Numbered from the stretch's first letter, positions 50,238 through 62,900 are shown. The stretch is 64,000 nucleotides of DNA from Haematococcus lacustris (GCA_030144725.1 JASKMD010000017.1:1880231-1944230), one strand, 5' to 3'. Translations and numbers: made by a program. Notes: a model not told the origin generated them from the sequence alone.

Positions 50238-50425
50238 CCGCCACCCTTCCGATGACGGGAATGCCGGCAGCACGTCCAGGGTTCGAAGTTACACTTTTGA
50301 GCAAAATCTTGTGTGCGCAAAACTCAGTCCACAAGCATAGATCATATAGCTTCATTAAGTGATTCATTAGAGTAGGACGTCTGCACATGCCCTGCGGTTA
50401 TGAAGTAGGTCGCGCTTACACGTTG

Positions 50426-53400
50426 CTAGCGCTCCAGGTGTGCAAGGGCTTGCGCAATACTCCCCACGCCCGCAATGACCGCGGAAGTTGTTGTCAACAC
50501 TCTAGGCCCTAGGCTGACTGGCAAGAAGCCGTCGTCTTCCAGAAGCTGCAACTCGGCGTCCCGCCATCCGCCCTCCGGCCCAATAGCGAGCACCACCCGG
50601 GGCGCGGGGTGCGCACCGGGCACCGGGGTCTGTGCACCGACACCGGCAGCGGTGCCGGTAGCCATGTCAGAGATGCCGCTGAAACCCAATACAGTACCTG
50701 CCATACAACTATATAACTGTATAACCGCGGTGATGAGCGGTGTTGTGGCGCAAGGGTGTGCCACCAGCTTGCAGACGTGACCGCCACCCTCAAGCTCTTG
50801 CGCCTTGTGGCTGGTGCCAGCAAGGACATCCTCAGCCTGCTCCACATGCTTCAAGGGGGGCTGCAGCGTCATGGGTTGCGAGCCACCGTTGTCAGGCTCG
50901 ACCCCTAGTGCAGGCTCTGTGACTCCGCCGCCACATGAGTACTTGTTGCCCACTGGGCTGATGAGGGAATTGCTCCCGTCATGCTCCTGACCAATTGAAA
51001 CAAGGCCACGCTGGTCACACAGCTGCAGACCACCCTCAGGACGCACGGTGGCATGCATGGCGGGATGCATGGCGGGATGCATGGCAGGGGCAGGACGTAC
51101 AAGGTAGGTGACGCCCCATGGCAGTGGCTGGGGCGGCAGCTGTGGGCTGGTGGTTTGGCCAGGGGCCTCCCCTGGGAGATGCCTAGCCTGGCCTCGCTCT
51201 CCTACTGCCTCCCCCTCCGACCTGCTGCTGCCTGCCTGGCTGTGGCTAGCTGGCTCCTGAGCCTCCTGCCCCACCCCCCTACCCCACCCCCTATGGGGTG
51301 GCTGCAGCAGCCTGAGGGCGCCCTTGAGGGTGCGGCTGAGAATCACGACTGGCAGGCGGGTGGCGCCTGCCTGCTCCAGGCCCTTCACCAGCCCTGCCTG
51401 CACCTGTAGCAGGGGGTGTGGGGTGCAGGCGACCTTGGCTGGTTCAGGTCAGGCAGGCAACAGGTAATCACAGGGCGGAGGGCGGAGGGCGGAGGGCGGA
51501 GGGCGGAGGGCGGAGGGCGGAGGGCGGAGGGCGGAGGGCGGAGGGCGGAGGGCGGAGGGCGGAGGGGGCTTGGGCCAGGGAGCCCAGTCCAAGCAAACCA
51601 GGGCCAGGGCCAGGGCCAGGCATCATGTGGACACTTGGCCAAGGAGGTTTGGGTGTAGTGTAGGTGTTGAGATGTGGCAGGGCGGTGACTGAGGCTTGGG
51701 AGGTGTAGGAAGGGGTGGTGTGGCAGGGCAGTGGCAGCTATACACATTGCGGAGCTATTGGGGCACAGGGGCAGGGGGAGGAGGAGGCAGGGGGTGGCAT
51801 GGTGTGGTGCTGAACTAGAGCTGTGGTGGTGGTGGTGTGAAGGTGACGACAAGGCAGAGGAGGGGCACCCGGTGTAGGGGGCACACGTGAAGTGTGCAGT
51901 CGCTGCATGCCTGCAGTCAGGTCACTCTAGGTCACTCTAGGTCACTCTGGGTCACTCTAGGTTACTCTAAGACTTGCAGAGGGAGACTGCACTCTGAAAG
52001 GGGCAGACCTGAGGGGCAGGCAGGGGGAGAGATGGCTGACCTGAGCCGGGTCCAAGGCAGCCCCAGCTGCCCAGTACGTCTTCTCAACTCGCTCAGCCCC
52101 TGTGAGCACGACCTGCCCGACACCCAACTCCCCAAGCACTGGCCACAGCCTGCAGGCAGCACAACCAGGGGGATGGGCAATTGGCTTGCAGGGCTAGGGC
52201 TTGCAGCCAAAGCCCAGGGAAGGTCAGGGTCATTCTGGATGTACCCTCCACCCTCTTCCTCCCACGCCCACTCCCCTCTCTTCCTCCCCCCTCCCCCCTG
52301 CCCCCTGCCTCGTCTCTACCTCACAGCGCCATGTAAGCCAGAAACCAGCGGCCCCACCTACGCAGCACCTTGGGTCGAGGCAGCGCTAGCAGCAGGTCAA
52401 CGCGCGGTGACGGCAGGTCAGCAAGCCACCTGCACACACCCGCACACCTGAGCCATGCCTGTCCTAGCGCTGTGCTGCTGCTGCTCGCGGTCCTCTGCCT
52501 CAGCAAGCATGCATGGCTGGCTGCCTGCCTGAGTGCATGCGAGCGCATGGGGTTGGCTGCCTGAGTGGATGCAAGCACATGGGGTTAGCTGCCTGAGTGC
52601 ATGCGAGCGCATGGGGTTAGCTGCCTGAGTGCATGCAAGCGCATGGGGTTAGCTGCCTGAGTGCATGCAAGCGCATGGGGTTAGCTGCCTGAGTGCATGC
52701 GAGCGCATGGGGTTAGCTGCCTGAGTGCATGCGAGCGCATGGGGTTAGCTGCCTGAGTGCATGCAAGCGCATGGGGTTAGCTGCCTGAGTGCATGCGAGC
52801 GCATGGGGTTAGCTGCCTGAGTGCATGCGAGCGCATGGGGTTAGCTGCCTGAGTGCATGCGAGCGCATGGGGTTAGCTGCCTGAGTGCATGCGAGCGCAT
52901 GGGGTTAGCTGCCTGAGTGCATGCGAGCGCATGGGGTTAGCTGCCTGAGTGCATGCAAGCGCATGGGGTTAGCTGCCTGAGTGCATGCAAGCGCATGGGG
53001 TTAGCTGCCTGAGTGCATGCGAGCGCATGGGGTTAGCTGCCTGAGTGCATGCAAGCGCATGGGGTTAGCTGCCTGAGTGCATGCAAGCGCATGGGGTTAG
53101 CTGCCTGAGTGCATGCGAGCGCATGGGGTTAGCTGCCTGAGTGCATGCGAGCGCATGGGGTTAGCTGCCTGAGTGCATGCGAGCGCATGGGGTTAGCTGC
53201 CTGAGTGCATGCAAGCGCATGGGGTTAGCTGCCTGAGTGCATGCGAGCGCATGGGGTTAGCTGCCTGAGTGCATGCGAGCGCATGGGGTTAGCTGCCTGA
53301 GTGCATGCGAGCGCATGGGGTTAGCTGCCTGAGTGCATGCGAGCGCATGGGGTTAGCTGCCTGAGTGCATGCGAGCGCATGGGGTTAGCTGCCTGAGTGC

Positions 53401-54189
53401 ATGCGAGCGCATGGGGTTAGCTGCCTGAGTGCATGCGAGCGCATGGGGTTAGCTGCCTGAGTGCATGCAAGCGCATGGGGTTAGCTGCCTGAGTGCATGC
53501 AAGCGCATGGGGTTAGCTGCCTGAGTGCATGCGAGCGCATGGGGTTAGCTGCCTGAGTGCATGCAAGCGCATGGGGTTAGCTGCCTGAGTGCATGCGAGC
53601 GCATGGGGTTAGCTGCCTGAGTGCATGCGAGCGCATGGGGTTAGCTGCCTGAGTGCATGCGAGCGCATGGGGTTAGCTGCCTGAGTGCTGACAGTCACCT
53701 ACTCAGTGATCTGCAGCTCCATGCTGCCGGTTGTGGAGTCTGTAGGGAGTGCCACCCTGGATCTGGGGGACAGCAGCTGGGCTGTGGCACGGGGCCCACC
53801 CACCACGCCTACCTATGCAGCAGCAGCAGCAGTAGTAGTAGCAGCAGCAGCAGCAGTAGCAGCAGCAGTAGCAGCAGCAGTAGCCGCAGCCGCAGCCGCA
53901 GCCGCAGCCGCAGCCGCAGCCGCAGCCGCAGCCGCAGCCGCAATACTAGGAGCAGCAGGAGCAGCAGCAGCGGGTTATTGCAGGGATGGGTTTGCCACTT
54001 TCCCCAGGCCTGGCCTGACCCTACCTTGACATAGTCTCCTGTTTGGGTGCGGAGCACGCTGCTGATGTGATGTGCTCGTGGGTCCTGACTGTCCAGCCTG
54101 ATGCGTATCCCCTCAGGGCAATGCGCCAGCTCATTGGCACCTACCAGGATGCGGTTGCGGGCAACCACCACCTGCATGCTCAGCAGCAT
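50426..54189 (-). CDS. RsmE-type 16S rRNA (uracil-N3) methyltransferase, probably organellar
   Basis: Five exons (54189-54025, 53776-53703, 52429-52358, 52149-52041, 51403-50426) give 465 residues in one frame. Motifs: DPRAHHISSVLR and GDYVK (PUA-like N-terminal domain), VDLLLALPRPKVLRRLWPVL, GVGQVVLTGAERVEKTYW, then the SPOUT knot with VVLAIGPEGGWRDAELQLL, GFLPVSLGPRVL and TTTSA. The bacterial enzyme methylates U1498 of 16S rRNA. The usual RILRTETA becomes RVLTTTSA, so part of the signature is changed. About 200 residues of low-complexity sequence are inserted between TLKGALRLL and the knot; bacterial homologues are about 240 residues long. A transit peptide exon upstream of 54189 may be missing. 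Confidence 0.85.
51474..51566. repeat. (GGGCGGA)n 7-bp array
   Basis: Thirteen heptamers in the RsmE intron between 52149-52041 and 51403-50426. Because 7 is not a multiple of 3, open frames across it use all three phases. Confidence 0.9.
52523..53690. repeat. 32-bp minisatellite, about 36 copies, in an RsmE intron
   Basis: Unit begins GCCTGAGTGCATGCGAGCGC and continues ATGGGGTTAGCT. Copies are contiguous, without spacers. Nearly all variation is one G/A site (GCGAGCG or GCAAGCG); the first two units have extra changes (GGTTGG, GTGGATGC, GCACAT). It fills most of the intron between exons 53776-53703 and 52429-52358. Confidence 0.95.
53818..53970. repeat. CAG and (GCAGCC)n compound repeat
   Basis: Mixed CAG/TAG triplets pass into ten or so GCCGCA hexamers, in the first intron of the RsmE-type gene. 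Confidence 0.9.
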
Positions 54190-54465
54190 TGCAGCAGCAG
54201 CGCTGCCTTAATGGCAGTTGGAAATGCCAGGCTAGCCCCTTGTGGTGGTTATAACTCGTGGATGTAGCTGGACCTTGCTGCGCTGAGTGCTGTGTATCCC
54301 ACTCCTGGGTGGAACAGTGACCAGGGTGACCTGATGACTACAGCTGTGCACTTGCGCTTGCACTGGTTCAGCAGTCCATACCAAAGGGATGCATTGGGAG
54401 AGAAGGCGCGAGAGTGAGGGCCATGAGACCCTGGGGCCATCCAGGCAGTCAGTGCAGCTTCAGGG

Positions 54466-55544
54466 GTGTGGGATGAGGATGGCTGCCTGGACAGCTTCAT
54501 CAGGAGCAAGCTGACCAGGAGCCAGGTGCAGCATGACAGTGGCCTGATCCAGGCTCGCCATAACACTCAGCGGTGGAATGAGAACGTCAAGCTCGAGCTG
54601 CAGCACCTGGCAGCAGCCACCCCAACAGGCACCTCCCTGGTGGCCATCCAGCGGCAGTGGCCGTCACCCTGGCCACTTGGGATGCAGTGTGGGAGGAGTA
54701 CCTGCATCCCAAGTGGGCTGAGCAGAAGATGAGGCTGCATGGCACGCAGGAGAAGGTCCTGGAGCGCTACTTCAAGAAGGTGGGAGTGCCAAGGGTAGGG
54801 GGGGAGGGGGGTAGGGGCAGGGCCAGATGATGATGACTGCCCCACATGTGACCTGCTAGGTGTCCATGTCCCCAATCCTTTCTAGGATGTCATGCGCATT
54901 GTGTGCCTTGTGTGCCATGCAGCTGGAGGAGGAGGCAGCCATTGAGTCTCAGAAGCGGTGGGGGACACGCAAGCAGCTGGTGGTGTTCTTGGGCAACGCA
55001 GGCATTGGCACCCGGGGTGGGTGGGGGGCCAAGGCTGTGCTGCAGGCCTGTCGCAAGGTGGTGGAGAGGGCCAACAGCGGCAAGCCAATAGACAGGGTGC
55101 CAGGCAAGGTGGTGACAGTGGATGAGTTTCGCACCAGCAGGGTCAGCTCAGCTATGAACAGCCCCCAGCCCTGTGAGGCGGAGCTGGACCGCAGCAAGCC
55201 CCACCTGGCTTGAAGGTTGGAAGCCCCCAGCAGGTCAGGTGCAGAACCGCTTGTTGCGGCCAGCCTGGAGCAACCGGTTCGAGGCGCCAGTGCGGGGGCT
55301 CATGTGGTGCCCACTGCTGCACCAGGCCACCCCTGGGGACCTTGGCAAATGGGTGGACAGGGACTGCAACGCAGCCCATAACCGCCAGCGGGCAGGGGAG
55401 AGCAAGTGGCGCCCACTGGAGCTGTGCAGGTGGCAACACCAAGGAGCGGCGCCTGCCAAGGGCAAGCAGTACCCAGCATTGGGCTTCAAGAAGCTGCGAG
55501 ACCAAGCCCCCCAGGCCCAAGCCCAGCAGCCTGTAGAACAGTAG
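54466..55544 (+). pseudogene. Fanzor/TnpB-like nuclease, second copy, frameshifted
   Basis: A first coding block (54466-54650; DSFIRSKLTRSQVQHD, QARHNTQRWNENVKLELQHL) changes frame near 54653 and continues as VTLATWDAVWEEYL and ERYFKK to a donor at about 54780. A second exon opens after TGCCATGCAG at about 54920: KRWGTRKQLVVFLGNAGIGT, then VVTVDEFRTSRVSSAMN. A stop at 55211 is caused by one extra C in the run at about 55198-55201. In the next frame WKPPAGQVQNRLL, APVRGLMWCP, WVDRDCNAAHN and the C-terminus follow to 55544. RDxNAAxN is the last RuvC motif. The cysteines of the usual TSxxCxxC ribbon are replaced as in the 44-kb copy. It overlaps the region upstream of the RsmE start on the opposite strand. 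Confidence 0.65.
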
Positions 55545-56338
55545 GATGTGTGCACCAGGCAATGCCTTGAGCTGTTGCTTACATAAGAGCATGTGTTTCA
55601 TGCCAACATCGGTTGCCTGACTCTCGCAAAGGAGGAGGGGTAGGAAATTAGGTATTGGTGCCGGATGCTTGTTGCATGCAAACAGTTCGGATAACAGATA
55701 ACACAGCCTCTACGCCTTAGTAGGGGAATAATGTGCTGGGAGAGAAGGCGGTTGAAACTCACAAGTCCTGACCTTGACCTGCTTACGCCAGACCAGGGTG
55801 AGTGGTTCAAGCTGCACTGATGGGCTGCCAGCCTGCTCACACCAGACTTCATTAGCGAAAGCGTTATAGCACAAACAAGCAGGTATGCATCCTGTGACGC
55901 CTTTTTCTGCAGTAAGCCTTGTTGTTCATGGGTCGCGTGCCAACCCACGCTCTAGAGGTCACGTCGCCAACTATATACTGTCATGTTCGTGCAGTTTTTG
56001 ACAAGACTGCGGCGCCATTCATGAAGCACCATGCCGGCCCCAAGCGGAGGCACTGAAGCACTCCTTGAATTGCTCGAGTTGGCTCAAGTAGGGAGGGACT
56101 GCTGTAGAACTTTGTTGCTGAGGCTATAAATTCGTGTCAACCGTTGTGTCATAGCTTACGAGCTGGCTGATTCAAAGCTGATCTGTCGTGCAGTCATTAG
56201 CAAACAATCAAGCCTTATAAATTGCGGAATCGTAAAGTAATGTAACGGCACATGCGGTCTTATGGAGGCCCATCCCGCCTCGCCTCGACCCATTAGAATT
56301 GCGCCCACAGGCGAGCTGGCGCACATACTACGAAAGTT
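55545..56338. other. Intergenic region, no supported gene
   Basis: About 800 bp, less GC-rich than its surroundings, between the Fanzor-like pseudogene and the RING gene. The RING promoter should lie near 56200-56330 (TTATAAATTGCGG at about 56214 is a possible TATA-like element). No ORF shows family motifs. Confidence 0.5.
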
Positions 56339-58845
56339 ATGGTGGCAATGAAGAAGTCGCCACCAAGCACTAGTAGCGAGGAGGATGACGACGCGGCCCC
56401 AGCCAGCGGTGCTTTTGGTGTGCTGGCTGGCCTGGACGAGGACGCAGATGAGGAAGTCTGGGAGAGCGTCACTAGCAAGAAAGGCAGGAAGGCGGCAGCT
56501 TCAAAAGCCGAAGCTCCTACACGCGCAGCAGCTATCGCATCCAAGCCTGCGGCGGTGAAGTCGAACAACGTCATCGCCAAGCCCACAGCGCATGTACAAC
56601 ATGCGAAGCCGGCTCTGCCCGCTGCCCCAGCGCCCAAGACTCTTACAGGCACATCCATCGTAACAGCCCAACTTCGCACACCCGTGCCTTCCTCTTATCA
56701 ACTGACACCTCCCCCTCCTCGTGTACAAACTCACACCAAGGATGGGAAGCCTGTGATGCCGGACTACTATCGGGCCTTTATGAGGGTGTTCAAGGACGCT
56801 AAGACGGTGGGCATAAGCTGACAGACTCTACCAGCGTATCACTCTGCACACCATCAGCTGCAGCCACCTCCCCCGCTAATGCTGGCTTTAGTGCTGCCAC
56901 CATGACCATGCTGTTAAGGGTTTGATCCTTTTCCTGACATGGCACAAGCAGTATGGCGTGCCTTTTGGTACACTACCGGCGTACATGCCATAACCCACAC
57001 TCCATGTGCCTGTATGACAGGGCCAAGTGGTGCTGCGGTTCCATAAGACTGACATTGTCAAGGTGGGTTGATTCTCCCGCTAGCTCTCTAATGGTACATG
57101 CAGCAGCAGCAGCAGCAGGCCCTGCTTGCCACCAGTTTTTTTTTTGATATATTGTTGACAGCAACAACAGCCACAGACACAAGCATGCACTGCAATAGCA
57201 ACAGCAGTCAACGCCCCACCAGCTGCTAACTGCAGCAGCAGCAGTAGAGTACGTACCCCACACTAGAGGTGGCAGCAAGTGCAGCAGTTCTACAATTACC
57301 CAGCAGTGCCTGCTGCATGTGGCCATGCTGGGCTGCAGGTTAGCCAGAGCGGAGAGGTCACTCTGAACACAGGCGGCTACCTCACCGCCACCACACAGAT
57401 GGCAATGAACGATGCCCTGGGCTTCATTGAGTACAAGGTGAGCACCCGCCTGCTTGCCCGCATGGCCACCAGCAGGACATGAGTGCAACCAAGCCAGCCA
57501 AGTGTCATGTGCCAGTATTGTGAGTAAGGCAGTCATCCGCATGTGAGTAAGGCAGTCATCCGCATGTAAGTGAAGCACCTCTCACTGTAGAAACCAGTCA
57601 AACCCAACCCTCCCTGCAGCCAGCCACCTCTATCATATCTATGCAAGCCTGGCAACCTCTCTTGTACTACATGCTATCCTGGCCTCTCGCGCCTGGTCAT
57701 GCATGCAGGTGCGCTCCTACCACCATGACGCCTATTCAGGCAGCGGCAGCGCATGGGAGGTTCAGGGCCCGGGCGGCAGCCAGCGCTACGCGGACAACAT
57801 GACCCTGCCCGCTGGCCCCTCGCCTCAGGCCGCCAAGGCACGTGCAGACACAGTGTTGAAAGAGCTGATGCAGATGCTGGCACGCTTCAGCCAGGGCAAC
57901 TTGCCAGCAGACACCCACTCCACAGTAGCCCCAGCTGCTGCTTCCTCAAGCCCACAGCCGACGAGCACATCGGGCGGTGGTGGTGGTGGTGCAGGGGGAG
58001 GTGTAGCAAGCAGTGCCAGGGCGGCAGCTTCCACGGGGTGGCCTGGGGTGGCTGCTGTGAGCAGTGCTGGGCTGCCAGCAGCTCCTGTGGCTGTGGCAGC
58101 CAGCACCCAGGGCCAGACTTCTAGTTCCAATGCGGCTACAGTGCCATCGGCTGCTGGGGTTGGCCCCTCTGTTGGCTTGACTGGTTGGCTAGACGGCCCT
58201 GTGCCTAACATCCCCAAAAGCTCAGCGTCGGTCAGCTACGCTGCGCGGCTGGCGGCTCAGCAGCAGCAGGCACAGGCTGCAGCCGCCGCACAGGAGGCAT
58301 CAGCGGCAGTGGCAGCGGCGGCGGCACCACCACCTGCTGGGCCTGCTGCTGGCGTTGAGCCAGTGGCAAGTGTAAGGCTGACAGCGGACGCCTTCCTGCC
58401 CTATCTCAACAGGCCCGCTGGTGTGCCAGAGGTGCATGGAGGCCGTGATGTATATGCAGGGGGCCTCCGGCTGCCCAGTGATGATGAGGTGTCAGGCGCG
58501 GGAGTTGATGTAGGCCGAGCAGCAGCAGCACAGCAGCAGCAGCAGCAGGCTGGTGGTGGTGGAACCCTGCTGAACTCTCAACCGCTGGGCAGCCTCAATG
58601 ACCGCATGCACATGCTGGACCTGTATGCAAGCACCCCGCCACCACCTGCTACTTCCCATGATGAGTGTGATGTGTTGTGTGCAATCTGCATGGAGCACCC
58701 CAGGGACACCATTCTCATCCCATGCATGCACCTCATCCTGTGCCATGCATGTGCGGATGCGTTGATGTCCAATGAGAAGGCGGCAACCAACAAGTGCTGC
58801 CCCATGTGCCGCACTGAGGTGGATTATGTGTTGGAGGTGGAGTGA
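56339..58845 (+). CDS. RING-finger (C3HC4-type) protein, probable E3 ubiquitin ligase
   Basis: Four exons (56339-56806, 57021-57062, 57339-57437, 57709-58845) give 581 residues in one frame. The N-terminus is acidic then basic (EEDDDAAP, DEEVWESVTSKKGRK). Residues about 157-205 contain VVLRFHKTDIVK and VSQSGEVTLNTGGYLTATTQ, a compact block resembling sequences in some phage and plant proteins of unknown role. A long Ala/Ser/Gln/Gly-rich linker follows. The C-terminal 55 residues form the RING: CAICMEHPRDTILIPCMHLI, LCHACADAL, and CCPMCRTEV. RING domains of this shape recruit E2 enzymes and transfer ubiquitin. The substrate is unknown. ATG at 56339 or 56348 (MKKSPP) could be used. Confidence 0.85.
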
Positions 58846-59282
58846 GGATCACAGGACAGCAGGTGTGTAGGTTGCCTTTGCTTGGAAAACGACAGTGCAA
58901 ACACAATGAGGTTGTTTGCCACTGCTCAGTACTTGGTTGCCATGATGGCTGGGGAGAGTAGGAAGGTGTATCGTCAGGAGTTTGCAAAAGTGGCCAAGGG
59001 GCCGCAGTGGCATGTCGCGTGCATAGTGTGGGTATCAAGGGGTTGCCGGCACAGTTGAGGGTAACCGCGCTGACCTTGCGATGGTAGGTGCACTGAAATG
59101 GTGTGAACGTCAAGGAATTCTGTATGTGATGAGCTGTCTCCGAACTTCTTGGTTGTATTATTGGGTGCAGCTGGCAGTTTGCACCCAGGGAGGCTGGGGT
59201 GCTGACGGTGGTGCAAGCCTGCTGCAAGGTGCATGGGGCCCAAGTGCACAATGAATGTTTTGCATACTTCTGCGTATGGTGG

Positions 59283-59501
59283 CTTATAGGTGGGGCCCGA
59301 ACGGGATTTTGAACCACCGAAAAGGGGTGACGTGTGACGCTGGGTCGAACAAGACAAAACGATGGGAGGTGGGGCTGCTAGGCAATAGATGCTGCAGTTA
59401 CTACTGGTTCAGCCTGCTGGGAGCATGTAATAGCACCCAGCAGGTGCAGGCAGCAAGGGGTTGGGGCTGCTAGGCAGCTGCTAGCCCGGTTCGAACATGC
59501 A
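59283..59501 (+). repeat. Dispersed repeat, short copy
   Basis: Shares both ends with 13721-14163 (CTTATAGGTGGGGCCCGAAC and CCCGGTTCGAACATGCA). The first 195 bp are about 97% identical by eye; about 220 bp of internal tandem units present in the long copy are absent. Confidence 0.8.
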
Positions 59502-59944
59502 CATTATCTTTACCTTACACCGCTTAAGCCGTCAGCCGTCAGGCTGCTTGGCATATGGAAAGTCAAGAAGTGATGTCGATCCACCTGCCCAGTCACCCAC
59601 CCGCCCTCCTCCTTCCCTTGGGTCCCAGCATGTGCTTCTCATGTTGACCGCACATTCCGCTGGTGCTGCTCCCGCTGCTCGTTGAGCCAACGCTCCGTGA
59701 GCTTTTCGGATAGGGCATTGCGAGCTGCCTCCTGCACAGTACAGGGCTCGTGAAGGAGTTGCTGAGGGGGGTAGGTTTGGCCATGGATGTTCTCCTCATG
59801 ATTGAGGGTGGAGCTAATTTCCAGCTACATCATGGAGGTTGCATGGTACTATGCAAGCAAGCTAAGGTTCTGCCGATGGCCCTGGCCGGACTCTTCACGA
59901 TGCACAGAGAAGCAACAAGTTAGTGAGCGAGGCAGGTGCCTACA

Positions 59945-62900
59945 ATGTCCGGAGCGCTAATGACAAAAGCTGCGAAGCTGCAAGATACCGTTACGAAGGC
60001 ATGGCAGCCAGGATACTTAACCCTGCTGCCCGCTAAGATAACCTGGCAGCCCGGCGGAGCGCCGGGGTCGGGGACTGCGAAAGATGTGCACATTGGTCTT
60101 GTGTCCATCACAAGTCAGTTTCCCCGCTCACGCTCACGCCCACACCCTCACCGGTACTCCGCTGCACTAGTGGAATCGTATGTGCGCAGACACCCAGAAA
60201 GCCAAGGGCAAGCCTCTGTTACGGGTTGTGTCAGGCGCCACTGGCTACACATTTGAGCTGGGTAGCGAGCTGGACAGGGATGCACTGGTGGAAGCTTACA
60301 CCAAGGTCAGTCAAGACACAGGTGCAGTGGGTGGGTGCCAGGGTATTGGGCAGGCTTATTGCGTCAGCGGCGATGGTGTTCTGACTTATCCTTCACAGAT
60401 CAGGCCTCACCTTCACATGTACTGCTGGGCTATAGATCTGCAACCCCGGCCGCGTCCATGCGGTGGTGCCCGCGTCCACCTGGCCACCCAGCCTGTATCT
60501 TGGCTGCAGGCGAAGGAGCAGCTGCTGGCCCCAACACCCAGTGCTAGCAACACAGGAGGAGCCCAAGGCAGTCGCAGTACAGCGGGTGCAGCTGCCGCAC
60601 CTGGAGTGTCAGGAGGCTCAGGCGGAGCAGCTGCAGTCAGCAGCTTGGTGCGGCAGTGGGAAGGGCGGCTGCCCACTCCTGCGCAGAAGCGTGACATGAT
60701 GAAGGAGGACAGGTTGGTGTTGTCAGCCTGCACAGCTGCCCTGCTCCTACACCACCCAAGGACTTTCTCCCTGCCTTCCTGACCGCACAGCAGGTGCTGC
60801 CGTGCATTCCACTGTGCATAGAAAGTCTCAGTTGCATCTGAGTGAGCTCAATAACTCATGTTGCTGAGTGAGCTCAATAGTTCATGGCCCAGAGTGAGGT
60901 CTGTTACTCATGGCCCTGAGTGTGACATGTGTGACCACATCCTCGTGTGCTGGCGGCAACCCAGGTGACACCTTGTGGGCCGTGTGAGGACCTTGCTGCA
61001 GCTGTGTATGATGCGCACCAGCCACTGCCCCCTGCTTGACCTGCAGTGAGTTGGCAGAGCGCTATAACACCCTGGTGGCTGCGGCAGGGGTACTGGCGGA
61101 AGACGAGTTCTGGGCAGGTGGGTGCTACCAGGTCACGGGTCAAAGGGTGCCTTAAGCGGATGACAGAATCAGGCAACAGCCCTATGACATGTGGCTATGG
61201 CGGTCATGGTTGCAAGTGGTGGTTGCATGTGGTGGTTGCATGTGATGGTTGCATGTGTAATGCACAACAACCGCTGCAGTAGCTGTTGCTAAGGCACAGC
61301 ACTCAATCAAAAGCATAGCTCAGCGCACAGCGGTTCAACTGAAGTACTGACACGAGAAGGTGCAAGGGTGGCGCAACACACACCGATGATGATGCTGTGT
61401 CAATGCCTGGGCGCACATACACAAGGGCTGTGTGGCTTTGAGCAATGGTGGCAGAGGCAGATGGGGCGGGGGAAGTGAGAGTTCAAGGTGGGAGGGGAAG
61501 GGGTATTGGTGATCTCTGAGGTCTGGCGGCAGCTACATCAGCCACTTGGAGTTGAGTCTTTGTCGCATGCCTAAGAAGTGCCCCACCGTCTGCCGCCCCA
61601 CCCTCACCCCATGTGTGCCTTGCTTGCATGTGCCATGCACACCATGCAGGCTCAAGTGTCCCGCCCTGCTGCATGGCATGCAGGGGTGTTGGAGGAGCAA
61701 GCCAAGGCCTCCCAAGGGGGGGGCCGGCAGGCTGGGGCTGAGGGGGATGGCGCAGCTGGGAAGCCAGGCAGGGCAGCCACGGGCGTTGCCAGCCTCAGCC
61801 TCATGACCCAGGGCCCTGTGCAGCGCAAGGGCCTGTCCAACGCCATGTTCCAGGTGCCGGTGAGTAGCATGGGGTGCATGGGGTGCATGTATATGCATCC
61901 CTCCTGGCCCTGGTGTGTAACAGTGAGGTGTCACACACCCTCAGTGAGGTGTCACACACCCTCAGTGAGGTGGATCCTGTCCTAGGAGTCGTCCTTTCCC
62001 AACAGGCTGCACTGGGGCATGAACTTGTTTCATGCTGCCCAATGCCAATCACCAACTTCAGCATAGGGTCGGGATTTTTGGGTCTTGCATTGGGTTTAGC
62101 ATCAAGATTACAACAGGGCCTAGCTTTGAGTCTCATACGAGCCTTGCGCGAGCGGGTTTAAGCAGGTCTAGCAGGTCGGGGGCAGGTCTGGGCAGGTCTG
62201 AGTAGGTTTGAGCAGGTCTGGGCTGGTCTGAGTAGGTCTGAGTAGGTCTGAGTAGGTATGACTTGCAAGGTTGACCCGGGGTTTGGCTGCAGGTGGAGCA
62301 GGACGGACGCTCTGTGTCTATGCGGTTCACGCTCACCCCAGACCTGATCGCGCTGGTGTTCGCGGAGAAGCCTCACGTCAAGCGCGCATACGAGCGCAGC
62401 GTACCGCACAACATGAGTGAGAAAGAGTTTTGGACGCGGTACCTGCGGCACGAAATGTCAAAAGAGGTACGACCCGGGCACGGCTGGCGACATCAAGGCG
62501 AGGCGCACCAAGTTGTGTCTGCCGTGAAAACGTGCACATCCTAGACTGGTGTCACAATTGGAGGCAGCTGGGCATGCCCTGAAGCTCTACCCTGCCTGCC
62601 ATACCACTTGAACTTAAACCCATCATCGTCAGCATCACCATGCTACCTTCCTGCACGGCCCCAGGAGCGGCGCAAGCGGCTGCTGGGTAATGACAGCGAC
62701 AGGCTGGGTGAGGCTGCTGTTGCTGCCGCAATGGAAGCGCCCCCTCCTGAGTACGCTGGACTGTTTGGTGGAGGAGGCTCCTCGCAGACAACAGGTACGA
62801 AGGCAGCAGAGCCTGAGCTACAAGCCAGCTACGTGCCGTCTACCACGTGAGCATGCATCAGCTACCTGCTGCATGCGCTCTACAACCTCGCTCAAGTCAG

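Noticed and set aside
52523..53690. CRISPR-like regular 32-bp repeat array
   Set aside because: Units are contiguous with no spacers, the genome is eukaryotic, and the array lies in an intron.
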